Assembly: GCF_000702945.1 (NCBI RefSeq)
Contig: NZ_JNLE01000003.1
Location: 1,411,501-1,475,500 of the forward strand
Direction of reading: 5' to 3'
Origin: Clostridium sp. KNHs205
GTDB taxonomy: Bacteria > Bacillota > Clostridia > Lachnospirales > Lachnospiraceae
Length of the DNA: 64,000 nucleotides
The translations under genes were made by a program, and so were the position numbers. This document shows, one piece after another, positions 20,129 through 28,920 of this stretch. The notes under the pieces are model-generated. The model did no database searches. It was not told the origin of the DNA and was given only the letters and a program-made list of their open reading frames with translations. Positions within the stretch are counted from its first letter, which is position 1. Each line of letters begins with the position of its first letter.

Positions 20129-22519
20129 ATGTTGATTTCAATGAATTGGATTTCAGAGTATACAGATTTGACCGGTATTGATCATAAAGAGCTCATCAAT
20201 AAATTTACTCTGGCTACAGCAGAGGTGGAGCATGTCTATGAAATGGGAACAGAAATTAAATCAGTGGTAGTTGGAGAAATTGTGTCAGTAAAAGCGCATC
20301 CAGGCGCAGATAAACTGCACTTGCTGAAAGTAAATACAGGAAAAGAAATTATAGATTGTGTCTGCGGAGCAGCTAATGCAGCAGTTGGGACCTATGTGCC
20401 ATTTGCCAGGGCAGGTGGTCAGGTAGGTGACAGAGTAATAAATGAGACTGTAATTGCGGGAGTAAGCAGCTATGGAATGTGCTGCTCAGAGAAAGAACTT
20501 GGTATCAGTGAGGATAATTCGGGGTTAATGATACTTGATAAGGCTCATGAGCCAGGTACAGATATTCTGGAATTTCTGCCGCTTAGGGATATTATTTTCG
20601 AAGTGGATAACAAGTCCTTAACCAACCGTCCCGACTTATGGGGGCATTACGGTATTGCCAGAGAAATATCAGTATTAACAAAACGTCCCTTAAAACCTCT
20701 GAAAATAATGGATACAGAAGCCTTTAAAGAACTTCCTCCGGTACCGGTAACCATTGAAGATAAGGAGCAGACCTTTCGTTATTCTGCCATCAGGGTCGGG
20801 AATATAACGAAGAAGCATACGCCTCCTCAGATAAAAATCAGACTTACCTATTGTGGTGTGCGCTCCATTAACCTGCCGACGGATCTGACTAATTATCTGA
20901 TGCTTGAAATGGGGCAGCCAATGCATGCTTTTGATAATAGCATAATAAAAGGTATACAGGTTAAATCCTTCCCGGTGCCTTTTGATTTTGAGACCCTGGA
21001 TGGTATCAGGAGAACTGTGGATAAAGATACGCTGATGATCTGTTCCAACCATGGTGAACCAGCTGCTATTGCGGGAATTATGGGAGGTGAAAGCTCCGGA
21101 ATTGGAGACCATACGACAGAACTGTTATTAGAAGCTGCTAATTTTGACGGAACCTTTATCAGAAAGTCAGCTGCAAGGCTTGGTTTACGAACAGAAGCCA
21201 GTACCAGATACGAAAAGACGCTGGATCCGGAGATGACCGTAACTTCTATAAGGCGGTTTTTAGAGCTATTAAGGGAAGCTGATCCCGGTATTCTGGTGAC
21301 TTCTTCCTTAACGGATCACTATATAAAGCGATATCAGGACATAACCATTGATTTCGATAAAGCTTATGTGGATAAATATACCGGTATTGATATTTCTGTG
21401 GAAGAAATAATTGAGACGCTTTCAGCACTGGGATTTACCATTAATCATAAGGATAAGGGTTTTACTGCAGCAGTGCCCTCATATCGTGCTACGAAAGATG
21501 TTACCATAAAGGCTGATCTTATTGAGGAGATTACAAGAATTTATGGATATGACAATATAATAGGAAAATCCAATAAGTCTTTGATTTCGCCTATACGTCA
21601 CAGCGCTGAGAGAGAAGAGGAATACAGGATAAAACTTCTTCTTGCGGACAGATTCGGAATGAATGAAGTGCATAATTACATCTGGTATGATACCAAAGCA
21701 AACAAGGAGCTGGGAATTCAGACCAAACCTAATGTAAGGATTATCAACTCTGTTACTGTTGAAAATGATACGGTAAAGGCCACCTTAATTCCTTCTCTAC
21801 TTGGTAATATTAATAAAAATATGGAGCAGATACCAGAGATAGGTATATTTGAAATAGGCCGGGTAGCAGAAGGTCTTGATGAAGATGGTTTATGCAGGGA
21901 AAGAAAGAAATTAGGAATCGTAATAGCAAGCAGAAGTATGACAGAAAAGCAGACCTTCCTTAAGCTGAAGGAGGTAATCGAAAACCTTACTGCTGCAATA
22001 AAAAATATTGTACCTGTTTATCTGGATTATACAGCTAAGGAAATAGAGAAAGTAAATTATATACATCCTGTCAATGCTGCGAATATTATAGTTAATGAGA
22101 AGAATATCGGATATTTTTCCTGCCTTCATCCTAAGGTGAAGGATAGAATTGATAAGAAATTTAATATCGCAATTGCAGAAATGGATATGGAGGAGCTTAC
22201 TGCAGTAGAGAAAGAAAATATTATGTATAGAGAAATATCCAAATATCCGGGTATTACCATAGATTTAAGCTTGCTTACGGATAAAGGAACCCGGTATGAA
22301 GAATTAAAAGCTATCATTTCGGAATTTGCCTGTGAGTATCTGAAGTCGTACAGCCTGATTGATACCTTTGAAGATGATAGGCTTCTAATGGGTAAAAAGA
22401 GTGTTACAGTCAGATTTGAATTCGGCTCTGATGAAAGAACTTTAGAAAGCAAAGAAATAAATGAAATGACTGACAGACTGTTAATTTTATTTGGAGAAAA
22501 TGGAATTCAATTAAGGTAA
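20129..22519 (+). CDS. pheT: Phenylalanine-tRNA ligase beta subunit
   Basis: This 796-residue protein has the standard domain order. An N-terminal tRNA-binding EMAP-like domain runs from about residue 38 (VVVGEIVSVKAHPGADKLHL). The B3/B4 editing region has MGQPMHAFD near 264 and AAIAGIMGGESSGI near 312, then comes a B5 domain. A ferredoxin-fold anticodon-binding domain forms the C-terminus (SKYPGITIDLSLLTDKG). It forms the heterotetramer with PheS and removes mischarged Tyr. AGGAGG precedes ATG 20129. Confidence 0.97.
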   Translation: MLISMNWISEYTDLTGIDHKELINKFTLATAEVEHVYEMGTEIKSVVVGEIVSVKAHPGADKLHLLKVNTGKEIIDCVCGAANAAVGTYVPFARAGGQVGDRVINETVIAGVSSYGMCCSEKELGISEDNSGLMILDKAHEPGTDILEFLPLRDIIFEVDNKSLTNRPDLWGHYGIAREISVLTKRPLKPLKIMDTEAFKELPPVPVTIEDKEQTFRYSAIRVGNITKKHTPPQIKIRLTYCGVRSINLPTDLTNYLMLEMGQPMHAFDNSIIKGIQVKSFPVPFDFETLDGIRRTVDKDTLMICSNHGEPAAIAGIMGGESSGIGDHTTELLLEAANFDGTFIRKSAARLGLRTEASTRYEKTLDPEMTVTSIRRFLELLREADPGILVTSSLTDHYIKRYQDITIDFDKAYVDKYTGIDISVEEIIETLSALGFTINHKDKGFTAAVPSYRATKDVTIKADLIEEITRIYGYDNIIGKSNKSLISPIRHSAEREEEYRIKLLLADRFGMNEVHNYIWYDTKANKELGIQTKPNVRIINSVTVENDTVKATLIPSLLGNINKNMEQIPEIGIFEIGRVAEGLDEDGLCRERKKLGIVIASRSMTEKQTFLKLKEVIENLTAAIKNIVPVYLDYTAKEIEKVNYIHPVNAANIIVNEKNIGYFSCLHPKVKDRIDKKFNIAIAEMDMEELTAVEKENIMYREISKYPGITIDLSLLTDKGTRYEELKAIISEFACEYLKSYSLIDTFEDDRLLMGKKSVTVRFEFGSDERTLESKEINEMTDRLLILFGENGIQLR

Positions 22520-22710
22520 TGAGAGCAATACAGAAGGTTCTTTAACAGATGATATGCCTGAACCATAGAGTTTTATAAGAGGTGTGGTTGGATAAAAGCA
22601 GAAGAAGCCGGATGTATTTCTTTTATTCAATCTTGCAGGTAAAGGACGAAAAGATTATAAAAGTTAAGAGGGTAATAAAATAATAGGATAGTAATGATTC
22701 GTATTATATA

Positions 22711-22855
22711 GAGAAGCTGCAAAGTTTTCTGCACTTGCTGTTCCGTAAAAGAGTCTGCTGATTATATCACTGTATTTAATGATTTATTGATACAGTATGC
22801 TTATGATAGTGGATTTGAAGGAGTCAGCTGGTGCAGGATACTATGCAGCTTTTTC
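22711..22855 (+). other. Long imperfect inverted repeat in the 583-nt pheT-XRE spacer
   Basis: AAGCTGCA...CTGCA (22714-22733) pairs with TGCAG...TGCAGCTT (22832-22851) across about 100 nt that pair only weakly. It might be a decayed palindromic element or a 3'-end structure for pheST. The remainder of 22520-23102 is AT-rich with no supportable gene. Confidence 0.35.
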
Positions 22856-23102
22856 GAAATAATGGAACTTGTATCGTCTGATTGAAGGTTAACTAATGAT
22901 TAATATAATTAACGGAAGTTAACTATAAATCCGTTGTAAAGTTAATAATAGGATTATAAAATGTACCTATAGAAAGAAATAAGAACAACGTAAAAGGAAA
23001 GAAAATAAATTTCAAACTTCTTACTATTACTTAAGGCATTATCAAAATATTTTCATTAAGAAGAATATATAACCGCATCGGTTTTATCTGGAAAGGAGCA
23101 TT

Positions 23103-24221
23103 ATGGATACTATTAATATCGGAAAGATTATTTCAGAAAAGCGAAAAGCCAAAGGTATCACACAGGAGGAGTTAGCGAATTATTTAGGTATTTCAAAGCC
23201 TGCTGTATCCAAGTGGGAATCAGGGCAGAGTTATCCGGATATCTTATTTCTTCCGGTGCTTGCCTCTTATTTTAATATTTCTGTTGATGAGCTGATAGGT
23301 TATGAACCAATGATGAGCAAGGAGGATATACGAAAGCTTTACCACCAGTTGGCAGAAGAGTTTTCAAAGAAATCTTTTGATGAAGTTTATGAAGAATGTG
23401 AAGGATATCTTAAGAAGTATTTTTCCTGCTGGTATCTGCAATACCGCATTGGACTTCTGTATCTGAATCACTGTGCACTTGCTGGTACTCCTGAGAGAAC
23501 CCAGAATATCCTTAATCGGGCGGTGGATATTTTTCTGTTGGTAGAACGTTCCTGCGAAGAAGTAAGCCTGGCCAAACAAGCCATGCAGCTGAGGGCTTAT
23601 TGCTATATCTGCCAGCAGAAACCAGTAGAGGCAATAGAGGTGCTGGAAAACCTGAATGAACCGTTTATACAAACAGAGTCACTCCTCGTAAAGGCATACC
23701 AGTTAAAAGGGGACAGGGATAAAGCCATTGAATACCTGCAAGGCAGCGCAGTTAACAGTCTGAATGTCCTGCTTGGCAGTTCGGTTGATTTCTTTCAGCT
23801 TTACGCTGACAACCCTGAACGAATGGATAAATATTACGAGATATTTATAAAGCTTACAGATATTTTTGAAGTGGAGCAGATGTCTCCGGGAGGCTTGTAC
23901 TCCATCTATCTGACTGCAGCAGCCATCTATGTTTTACAGGGCAGGAAGGAAAAAGCCCTGGAGGTACTTGAGAAATATGCTGATTTGGCGAAAAGAAATG
24001 CCGGTAAAGACTTCGAAATACATGGTAACCATATTTTTGATAAGCTTGAGACCTATTTAAAAACCATTGATGCTGAGACTATAGCACCCAGAAGTTCAGA
24101 GGTGATTTGGAGGGATATTAAAAATATACTTTCTGAGAATCCGGCTTTTAAACCCCTGGAAGAGGAACCTCGTTTTCAGATAATCGTAAGAAGTCTTAAG
24201 GAAGTGTGGAAACAAAAATGA
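23103..24221 (+). CDS. XRE-family transcriptional regulator with TPR-like C-terminal domain
   Basis: This 372-residue protein has an N-terminal Cro/C1 helix-turn-helix (residues about 9-63, ITQEELANYLGISKPAVSKW). A long all-helical region follows with TPR-like pairs (PVEAIEVLENLNEP near 174, GDRDKAIEYLQ near 200, GRKEKALEVLEKYADL near 282). This architecture often regulates the ABC transporter placed downstream of it in Lachnospiraceae, and here a small membrane protein and an ABC pair follow. The ligand is unknown. Start ATG 23103 has AAAGGAG upstream. Confidence 0.85.
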   Translation: MDTINIGKIISEKRKAKGITQEELANYLGISKPAVSKWESGQSYPDILFLPVLASYFNISVDELIGYEPMMSKEDIRKLYHQLAEEFSKKSFDEVYEECEGYLKKYFSCWYLQYRIGLLYLNHCALAGTPERTQNILNRAVDIFLLVERSCEEVSLAKQAMQLRAYCYICQQKPVEAIEVLENLNEPFIQTESLLVKAYQLKGDRDKAIEYLQGSAVNSLNVLLGSSVDFFQLYADNPERMDKYYEIFIKLTDIFEVEQMSPGGLYSIYLTAAAIYVLQGRKEKALEVLEKYADLAKRNAGKDFEIHGNHIFDKLETYLKTIDAETIAPRSSEVIWRDIKNILSENPAFKPLEEEPRFQIIVRSLKEVWKQK

Positions 24222-24468
24222 TTTAAGGTACTTGCTGTAGCGGTGTATTTAAGTTACTAATGATGAAGAAGAAGCTTCATACAGAAGACTCCCTAATGAT
24301 TGCTGGGGTGCTCGGTATTGGCTCTAATTCAAAATTTTAATAAAGAAAAGTTGCATTATGTTAAGAAGAGTGAAAAATAAATGAAAGGCAGCCACAAAGA
24401 AAGCATTCACTCTTTTCTTCTGGACAGTAGATTATATGTCAATATCAGTATTCTATTGTAAGTGGCAG

Positions 24469-24490
24469 TATTGCAGGTCTGCCTGCGATA
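24469..24490 (+). repeat. Hairpin element, copy 1 (TATTGCAG type)
   Basis: TATTGCAG (24469-24476), a 6-nt loop and CTGCGATA (24483-24490). One G-U pair; otherwise perfect. It ends 19 nt before the small membrane protein gene and is one of four similar hairpins in the window. Confidence 0.65.
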
Positions 24491-24509
24491 GCTATAATAG
24501 GTAAATAAT

Positions 24510-24719
24510 ATGAATGGACTGGAACAAATAAAAGAATATCTACCCTTTATCATACCGATTCTGATCGTACAATATGGATTGATGATTGCTGCGCTGGTTC
24601 ACATACTCCGTCATAAGAATTATCGAATCGGAAACCGTGTAGTATGGATTGTAATATCCGTTGTGGTAAATACAATCGGACCGATTCTTTATTTCACCAT
24701 AGGAAAGGGTGAGGAATAA
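24510..24719 (+). CDS. Small membrane protein with PLDc_N-type domain
   Basis: This 69-residue protein has two transmembrane helices (about residues 11-34 and 44-64) with a basic loop HILRHKNYRIGNR between them. This matches the short PLDc_N (phospholipase D nuclease N-terminal) two-helix domain that occurs as a stand-alone protein before ABC transporter genes. It contains no catalytic HKD motif, so it is not a phospholipase. Its stop overlaps the next start (TAATG), which indicates coupling to the ATPase gene. It may be an accessory subunit of the exporter, by inference. Confidence 0.75.
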   Translation: MNGLEQIKEYLPFIIPILIVQYGLMIAALVHILRHKNYRIGNRVVWIVISVVVNTIGPILYFTIGKGEE

Positions 24720-25636
24720 TGGCAGTTCTTAAGTTAAACAACGTTTCCAAACAATTTGGTGATACCAGGGTAATTAATGATTTAACCTTTGAAGTTCCGG
24801 AGCATTCTGTATTTGGTTTTATCGGAAAGAATGGTGCTGGTAAAACAACTACCATGAAGATGATACTTGGTTTTTATAAGCCGGATGCAGGTGATATTCT
24901 GGTGTGCGGTGAGAAAGTAAGCTATGGTAATACGAAAACCAACCGCTTCATCGGATATCTGCCGGATGTACCGGAATTTTACGGATATATGACTCCCAGA
25001 GAGTATCTGAAACTCTGTGGTGAAGTTACGGGACTTAAAAGAGATACCCTGGGGGTAAGATCCGATGAGTTGCTGGAGCTGGTGGGGTTGCAGAATGTAA
25101 ACAAAAAGGTTCGTAATTTCTCAAGAGGTATGAAGCAAAGACTTGGAATAGCACAAGCCCTTCTCAATGAGCCCAAGCTTTTGATATGTGATGAACCCAC
25201 CTCTGCGTTAGACCCCGTTGGCAGAATGGAGATACTGAGTATTTTGGCACTTGCCAAGGAGAGGACCACCATATTGTTTTCCACTCACATATTATCAGAT
25301 GTAGAGCGTATATGCGACAATATCGGAATTCTAAATGACGGAACCCTTGCATTAGAAGGAAGTACAGCAGATATCAGAAACAGTTACCGAACGGATACGG
25401 TTCGCCTTGAGATAGGACAGCAATATTCTGCGGCTATAGCAGCCCAAGGATTAAGAAGCATTTCCGGTATAACAAATATCCGTCAGGATAATCAGATAAT
25501 TGAACTGGAGGTTTCTGACACAGAAGAAGCAGGAGCCAGAATATTAAGCTTTTTACTAAAGGAAAAAATTCAGATAATCCGTTATGAAATCACAGAACCT
25601 TCTCTGGAAAATATATTTATGAAGGTGATAGTTTAA
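24719..25636 (+). CDS. ABC transporter ATP-binding protein
   Basis: This 305-residue ATPase has Walker A GKNGAGKTT (residues about 36-44), a Q-loop region, signature SRGMKQRLGIAQAL near 138 and Walker B LLICDEPTSALDP near 159. An H-loop STHILSD follows, then a C-terminal domain of about 80 residues of the type found in bacitracin/multidrug ABC-2 exporters. It energises the permease encoded at 25796. It overlaps the preceding gene by one base. Confidence 0.93.
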   Translation: MAVLKLNNVSKQFGDTRVINDLTFEVPEHSVFGFIGKNGAGKTTTMKMILGFYKPDAGDILVCGEKVSYGNTKTNRFIGYLPDVPEFYGYMTPREYLKLCGEVTGLKRDTLGVRSDELLELVGLQNVNKKVRNFSRGMKQRLGIAQALLNEPKLLICDEPTSALDPVGRMEILSILALAKERTTILFSTHILSDVERICDNIGILNDGTLALEGSTADIRNSYRTDTVRLEIGQQYSAAIAAQGLRSISGITNIRQDNQIIELEVSDTEEAGARILSFLLKEKIQIIRYEITEPSLENIFMKVIV

Positions 25637-25670
25637 AAAACAGGACCTTTCACACTTCTCATTTATATAG

Positions 25671-25692
25671 TATCGCAGGCAGGTCTGCGATA
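25671..25692 (+). repeat. Hairpin element, copy 2 (TATCGCAG type)
   Basis: TATCGCAG (25671-25678), loop GCAGGT and CTGCGATA (25685-25692) form a perfect 8-bp stem. It lies in the 159-nt gap between the ABC ATPase and permease genes. Confidence 0.7.
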
Positions 25693-25795
25693 TGCATGTG
25701 AGTTAAAGGAAAATATGACATGCGCAGCCCTTTAAAAGTTAAAAACTATAGCTAAAGACTGTAATTCGGGAGGCTGCAGCGGATAGGAGTTTATT

Positions 25796-26635
25796 ATGAA
25801 TAAAATAAAACCGCTTTCCAGATACGAAGATACGAAGGCTGTTGAAAACGACAACTCTGGTTTTTTGGGGATAAGAGGATATTTTGCTTTTACCAAAAAA
25901 GAGTTGTTAGAGTATATACGTACTTATAAGCTACTGATATTCTTTGCAGCCTTTTTGATGTTCGGATTAATGAGTCCTCTGCTTGCCAAATTAATGCCGA
26001 ATATCCTTTCATCTATGGATATGGGAGGGATAAAACTAGAGCTTCCAAGCCCTACGGTTATGGATGCTTATGCACAGTTTTTTAAGAACCTTACTCAAAT
26101 GGGGATGTTGGTATTACTGCTGGTCTTTGGTGGCAGTTTATCGGGTGAATTTTTAAAAGGCACCTTACTTCAGATACTTGCCAAGGGATTATCCAGAACT
26201 GCTGTATTACTGGCAAAATTTACAGCAGCCGTTCTATTATGGACAGGGGGTTTTCTGCTGTCTGTAGTAATAAATTATGTCTATACGGTATATCTTTTTG
26301 ACAAGGGATACCTGCCGAATCTGTCCCTTTCCCTATTCTGTTTATGGTTATTTGGTATATTCCTTATTTCATTAATATTGTTATCCAGTACCATAGCACC
26401 GGGAGCTTTTGGCGGTCTGGTAGTTTCTGTTATTGCATTGGCAGCAATGTTAATGGGAAATGTATTTAATGCCGTTGCAAAATATAATCCTGTGACTTTG
26501 GCTTCTGTAAATACAGAATTGCTAAACGGAACAAAAGATGCCAAGACCGTTTATCTGACAATTATCATAACAGTAATCCTGACGATTGGGTCACTGCTCC
26601 TGTCTATCCTTTTGTTTAAGAAAAAAAGGATGTAA
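25796..26635 (+). CDS. ABC-2 type transporter permease
   Basis: This 279-residue integral membrane protein has about six hydrophobic helices, the first near residues 42-64 (LLIFFAAFLMFGLMSPLLAK). Others include TQMGMLVLLLVFGGSLSG and the C-terminal TIIITVILTIGSLLLSILLF. The layout fits an ABC-2 exporter subunit partnered with the ATPase just upstream. A cytoplasmic N-terminus of about 35 residues precedes the first helix. The exported substrate is not indicated. Start ATG 25796 has TAGGAG. Confidence 0.88.
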   Translation: MNKIKPLSRYEDTKAVENDNSGFLGIRGYFAFTKKELLEYIRTYKLLIFFAAFLMFGLMSPLLAKLMPNILSSMDMGGIKLELPSPTVMDAYAQFFKNLTQMGMLVLLLVFGGSLSGEFLKGTLLQILAKGLSRTAVLLAKFTAAVLLWTGGFLLSVVINYVYTVYLFDKGYLPNLSLSLFCLWLFGIFLISLILLSSTIAPGAFGGLVVSVIALAAMLMGNVFNAVAKYNPVTLASVNTELLNGTKDAKTVYLTIIITVILTIGSLLLSILLFKKKRM

Positions 26636-26640
26636 AATCA

Positions 26641-26904
26641 GGTTAGTGAAAAAAGGTAAGTTACGGTTAGTAAAAAGGAGAAGAAGGTAAGATACTGTTA
26701 GCAAAAAGAATGTAAGTTCCTGGATAGAGAATAAGGATGCAAACTCCGGATAGAGAATAAGGATGCAATTCCCGGTTAGTGAAAAAAGAATGCAAATTCT
26801 AGTTAAAGAATAAGAATGTAAATTCCAGTTAAAGAAAAAAGAATGTAAGATCCGTTTAATAAAAAAGTAAGTTCCAGGTAGAGAAAACAAGAATTGAAGA
26901 TACG
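26641..26904 (+). repeat. Degenerate array of about ten 26-bp repeats
   Basis: Units follow the pattern GGTTAGTGAAAAAAGAATGT plus AAATTCC. They begin right after the permease stop and run about 264 nt with many substitutions and small indels. No reading frame of note crosses it. It fills most of the 420-nt spacer before hisA. Confidence 0.75.
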
Positions 26905-26916
26905 ATGAGACGAAAG

Positions 26917-26943
26917 AAGCTGTCAGTTAAATGACAGCTTTTT
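26917..26943 (+). terminator. Intrinsic terminator after the ABC operon
   Basis: AAGCTGTCA (26917-26925), loop GTTAAA and TGACAGCTT (26932-26940) followed by TTT. This is a clear short terminator. Confidence 0.75.
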
Positions 26944-27055
26944 ACTGTTTCGAAACGGATGTTCTCAGATAGTTGATTGTTATGCTCAACTGGGGTATAA
27001 TGCTTGTACGAATGCTTATGTTTAGGACAGGCAGATGGGATTTTAGGAGGTACCG

Positions 27056-27847
27056 ATGAATTTCAGACCATGCATTGACATACACAATGGTAAAATCAAA
27101 CAAATTGTAGGCGGCAGCCTGACAGATGAAAACAGAAAGGCAGCAGAGAATTTCGTGTCCGAAAAAGGCGGTGAATATTATGCCGGCCTTTATAAAAAGG
27201 ACGGTCTTAGAGGCGGACATATAATTATGCTCAATCCAGCCGGAACGAAGGAATATGAGCTTAACAGGATTCAGGCAGAAAGAGCCTTAAAGGAATATCC
27301 AAAAGGACTTCAGATCGGAGGCGGTATAACCGATAAGAATGCCTGTCAGTTTCTTGAAGCTGGGGCCTCTCATGTAATTGTTACTTCCTTTGTATTTCAA
27401 AATGGTCTTATTCATTATGATAACCTTAGCCGGATATCGGCTGAAACCGGCAGAGACAGACTGGTTCTGGATTTAAGCTGTCGCAAAAAAGGCGAAGACT
27501 ACTATATAGTAACCGATCGCTGGCAGAAATTTACTGACGAAAAGCTCTCTGTGGAGCTTCTTATGAAATTAACCGGTTATTGCAGTGAATTTCTTATACA
27601 TGCAGTTGATGTCGAGGGGAAATCAGCCGGTATTGATAAAGACCTGATAGAGCTGCTGAAAGAGTGGCAGGGTTGTCCGGTAACCTATGCCGGAGGCGTC
27701 GGAAGCTTTATGGATCTGGAGTTAATAAAGGAAATAAGCGGCGGTATGATAGATGTAACTATAGGCAGTTCCCTTGATTTATTTGGCGGGCCAATGAAAT
27801 ACAGGGAAGTTGTGGAGTGGTTTCAGAATAGTCAAAATAAAGTTTAG
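27056..27847 (+). CDS. hisA: HisA isomerase, eukaryotic type
   Basis: This 263-residue TIM barrel begins RPCIDIHNGKIKQIVGGSL and shows LQIGGGITDKNA near residue 80, VLDLSCRKK near 140 and TYAGGVGSFMDLELIKE near 205. This is the fungal/plant HIS6-like branch of ProFAR isomerase, distinct from the usual bacterial HisA. It catalyses the fourth step of histidine synthesis, opening the ribose ring of ProFAR. It stands alone with no other his gene in the window. Both phosphate-binding GG motifs are present, so activity is expected. AGGAGG precedes ATG 27056. Confidence 0.88.
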   Translation: MNFRPCIDIHNGKIKQIVGGSLTDENRKAAENFVSEKGGEYYAGLYKKDGLRGGHIIMLNPAGTKEYELNRIQAERALKEYPKGLQIGGGITDKNACQFLEAGASHVIVTSFVFQNGLIHYDNLSRISAETGRDRLVLDLSCRKKGEDYYIVTDRWQKFTDEKLSVELLMKLTGYCSEFLIHAVDVEGKSAGIDKDLIELLKEWQGCPVTYAGGVGSFMDLELIKEISGGMIDVTIGSSLDLFGGPMKYREVVEWFQNSQNKV

Positions 27848-27904
27848 AAAATATAATGATAGAAAGGACGCCACAATAGATACTTGACCTGTAATTTGTG
27901 GCGG

Positions 27905-27925
27905 TATCGCAGGACATCTGCGGTA
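27905..27925 (+). repeat. Hairpin element, copy 3 (TATCGCAG type)
   Basis: TATCGCAG (27905-27912), loop GACAT and CTGCGGTA (27918-27925), with one G-U pair. It ends 15 nt before the chosen methyltransferase start and so sits close to that gene's ribosome site. Confidence 0.65.
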
Positions 27926-27939
27926 TGCAAGGTTTTAGA

Positions 27940-28779
27940 ATGGAAGCTTATACGGGGTTTGCCCAGGTTTATGATATATTTATGGATAATGTGCCCTATG
28001 AAGAATGGGCAGATAATATAAGAAACATGCTGATGAAATACGGGGTGAAGGATGGTTTGATTCTGGATCTTGGCTGCGGTACCGGAAATATTACCAGGCG
28101 TCTTGCCGACTACGGTTATGATATGATTGGCATAGATATATCAGAAGAAATGCTGGGTATTGCCATTGAAAATAAATATGAAGAAGACGGTGAAGTCCTT
28201 CCTGGCAGTAAAAGAGAAGATATTTTGTATCTTAACCAGGATATGAGAAGCTTTGAACTTTATGGAACCATTGGAGCGGTTATCTGCAGCTGTGACAGCA
28301 TGAATTACATTTTGAAAGAAGAAGATTTAAAACAAATCTTTCGACTGGTAAATAACTATCTGGATCCTGGCGGTATATTTTTATTCGATATGAATACAGA
28401 GTATAAGTATAAAAATATTCTTGGGGACAATGTTATTGCAGAAAATAGGGAAGATTGCAGCTTTATCTGGGAAAATTATTATAATGAAACAGATAATTTA
28501 AATGAGTATCAGGTAACAATATTCGTAAAGTCAGAAACAGATGGGAATGAGAACTCCAGGCAAAAGGCTGTTGGAAACCTCTATGAGAAATTCAGTGAAA
28601 CTCATATACAGAAAGCATATTCCATAGAACGTATAAAAGAACTTCTCATTGAAGCCGGGATGGAGTTTATAGGTGTTTATGATGGCTATTCAGAAGCAGC
28701 ACCAGCTGAAAATACAGAAAGAGTTTGTTTTCTGGCAAGAGAGAAATATCAACAGGGAAAAGAATATAATGCGGACTGA
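27940..28779 (+). CDS. Class I SAM-dependent methyltransferase
   Basis: This is a 279-residue protein. Motif I is LILDLGCGTGNITRRLADYG near residue 42, followed by GIDISEEML and VICSCDSMNYI (motif post-II region). The substrate is not evident; the N-terminus YTGFAQVYDIFMDNVPYEEW is typical of a conserved clostridial family of unknown target. An in-frame GTG at 27898 and ATG at 27925 would start within or at the end of a hairpin. ATG 27940 has AAGG 8 nt upstream and gives the usual family N-terminus. Confidence 0.85.
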   Translation: MEAYTGFAQVYDIFMDNVPYEEWADNIRNMLMKYGVKDGLILDLGCGTGNITRRLADYGYDMIGIDISEEMLGIAIENKYEEDGEVLPGSKREDILYLNQDMRSFELYGTIGAVICSCDSMNYILKEEDLKQIFRLVNNYLDPGGIFLFDMNTEYKYKNILGDNVIAENREDCSFIWENYYNETDNLNEYQVTIFVKSETDGNENSRQKAVGNLYEKFSETHIQKAYSIERIKELLIEAGMEFIGVYDGYSEAAPAENTERVCFLAREKYQQGKEYNAD

Positions 28780-28920
28780 ATAGGTTGAGTAATTAATATA
28801 GAATATAGCTATCCCAGCTTAAGGTCTATATATTAAAGTGTTTTTGGCTAGGATAGGAAGTACGTAAATTCAACTTATAGTGGATGCATAACAGGTTTTT
28901 AGAAAGGTTAGGTATAGAAA

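Noticed and set aside
22754..22920. Possible degraded gene after pheT
   Set aside because: A short open stretch exists but has no start, no ribosome site and no recognisable protein motif.
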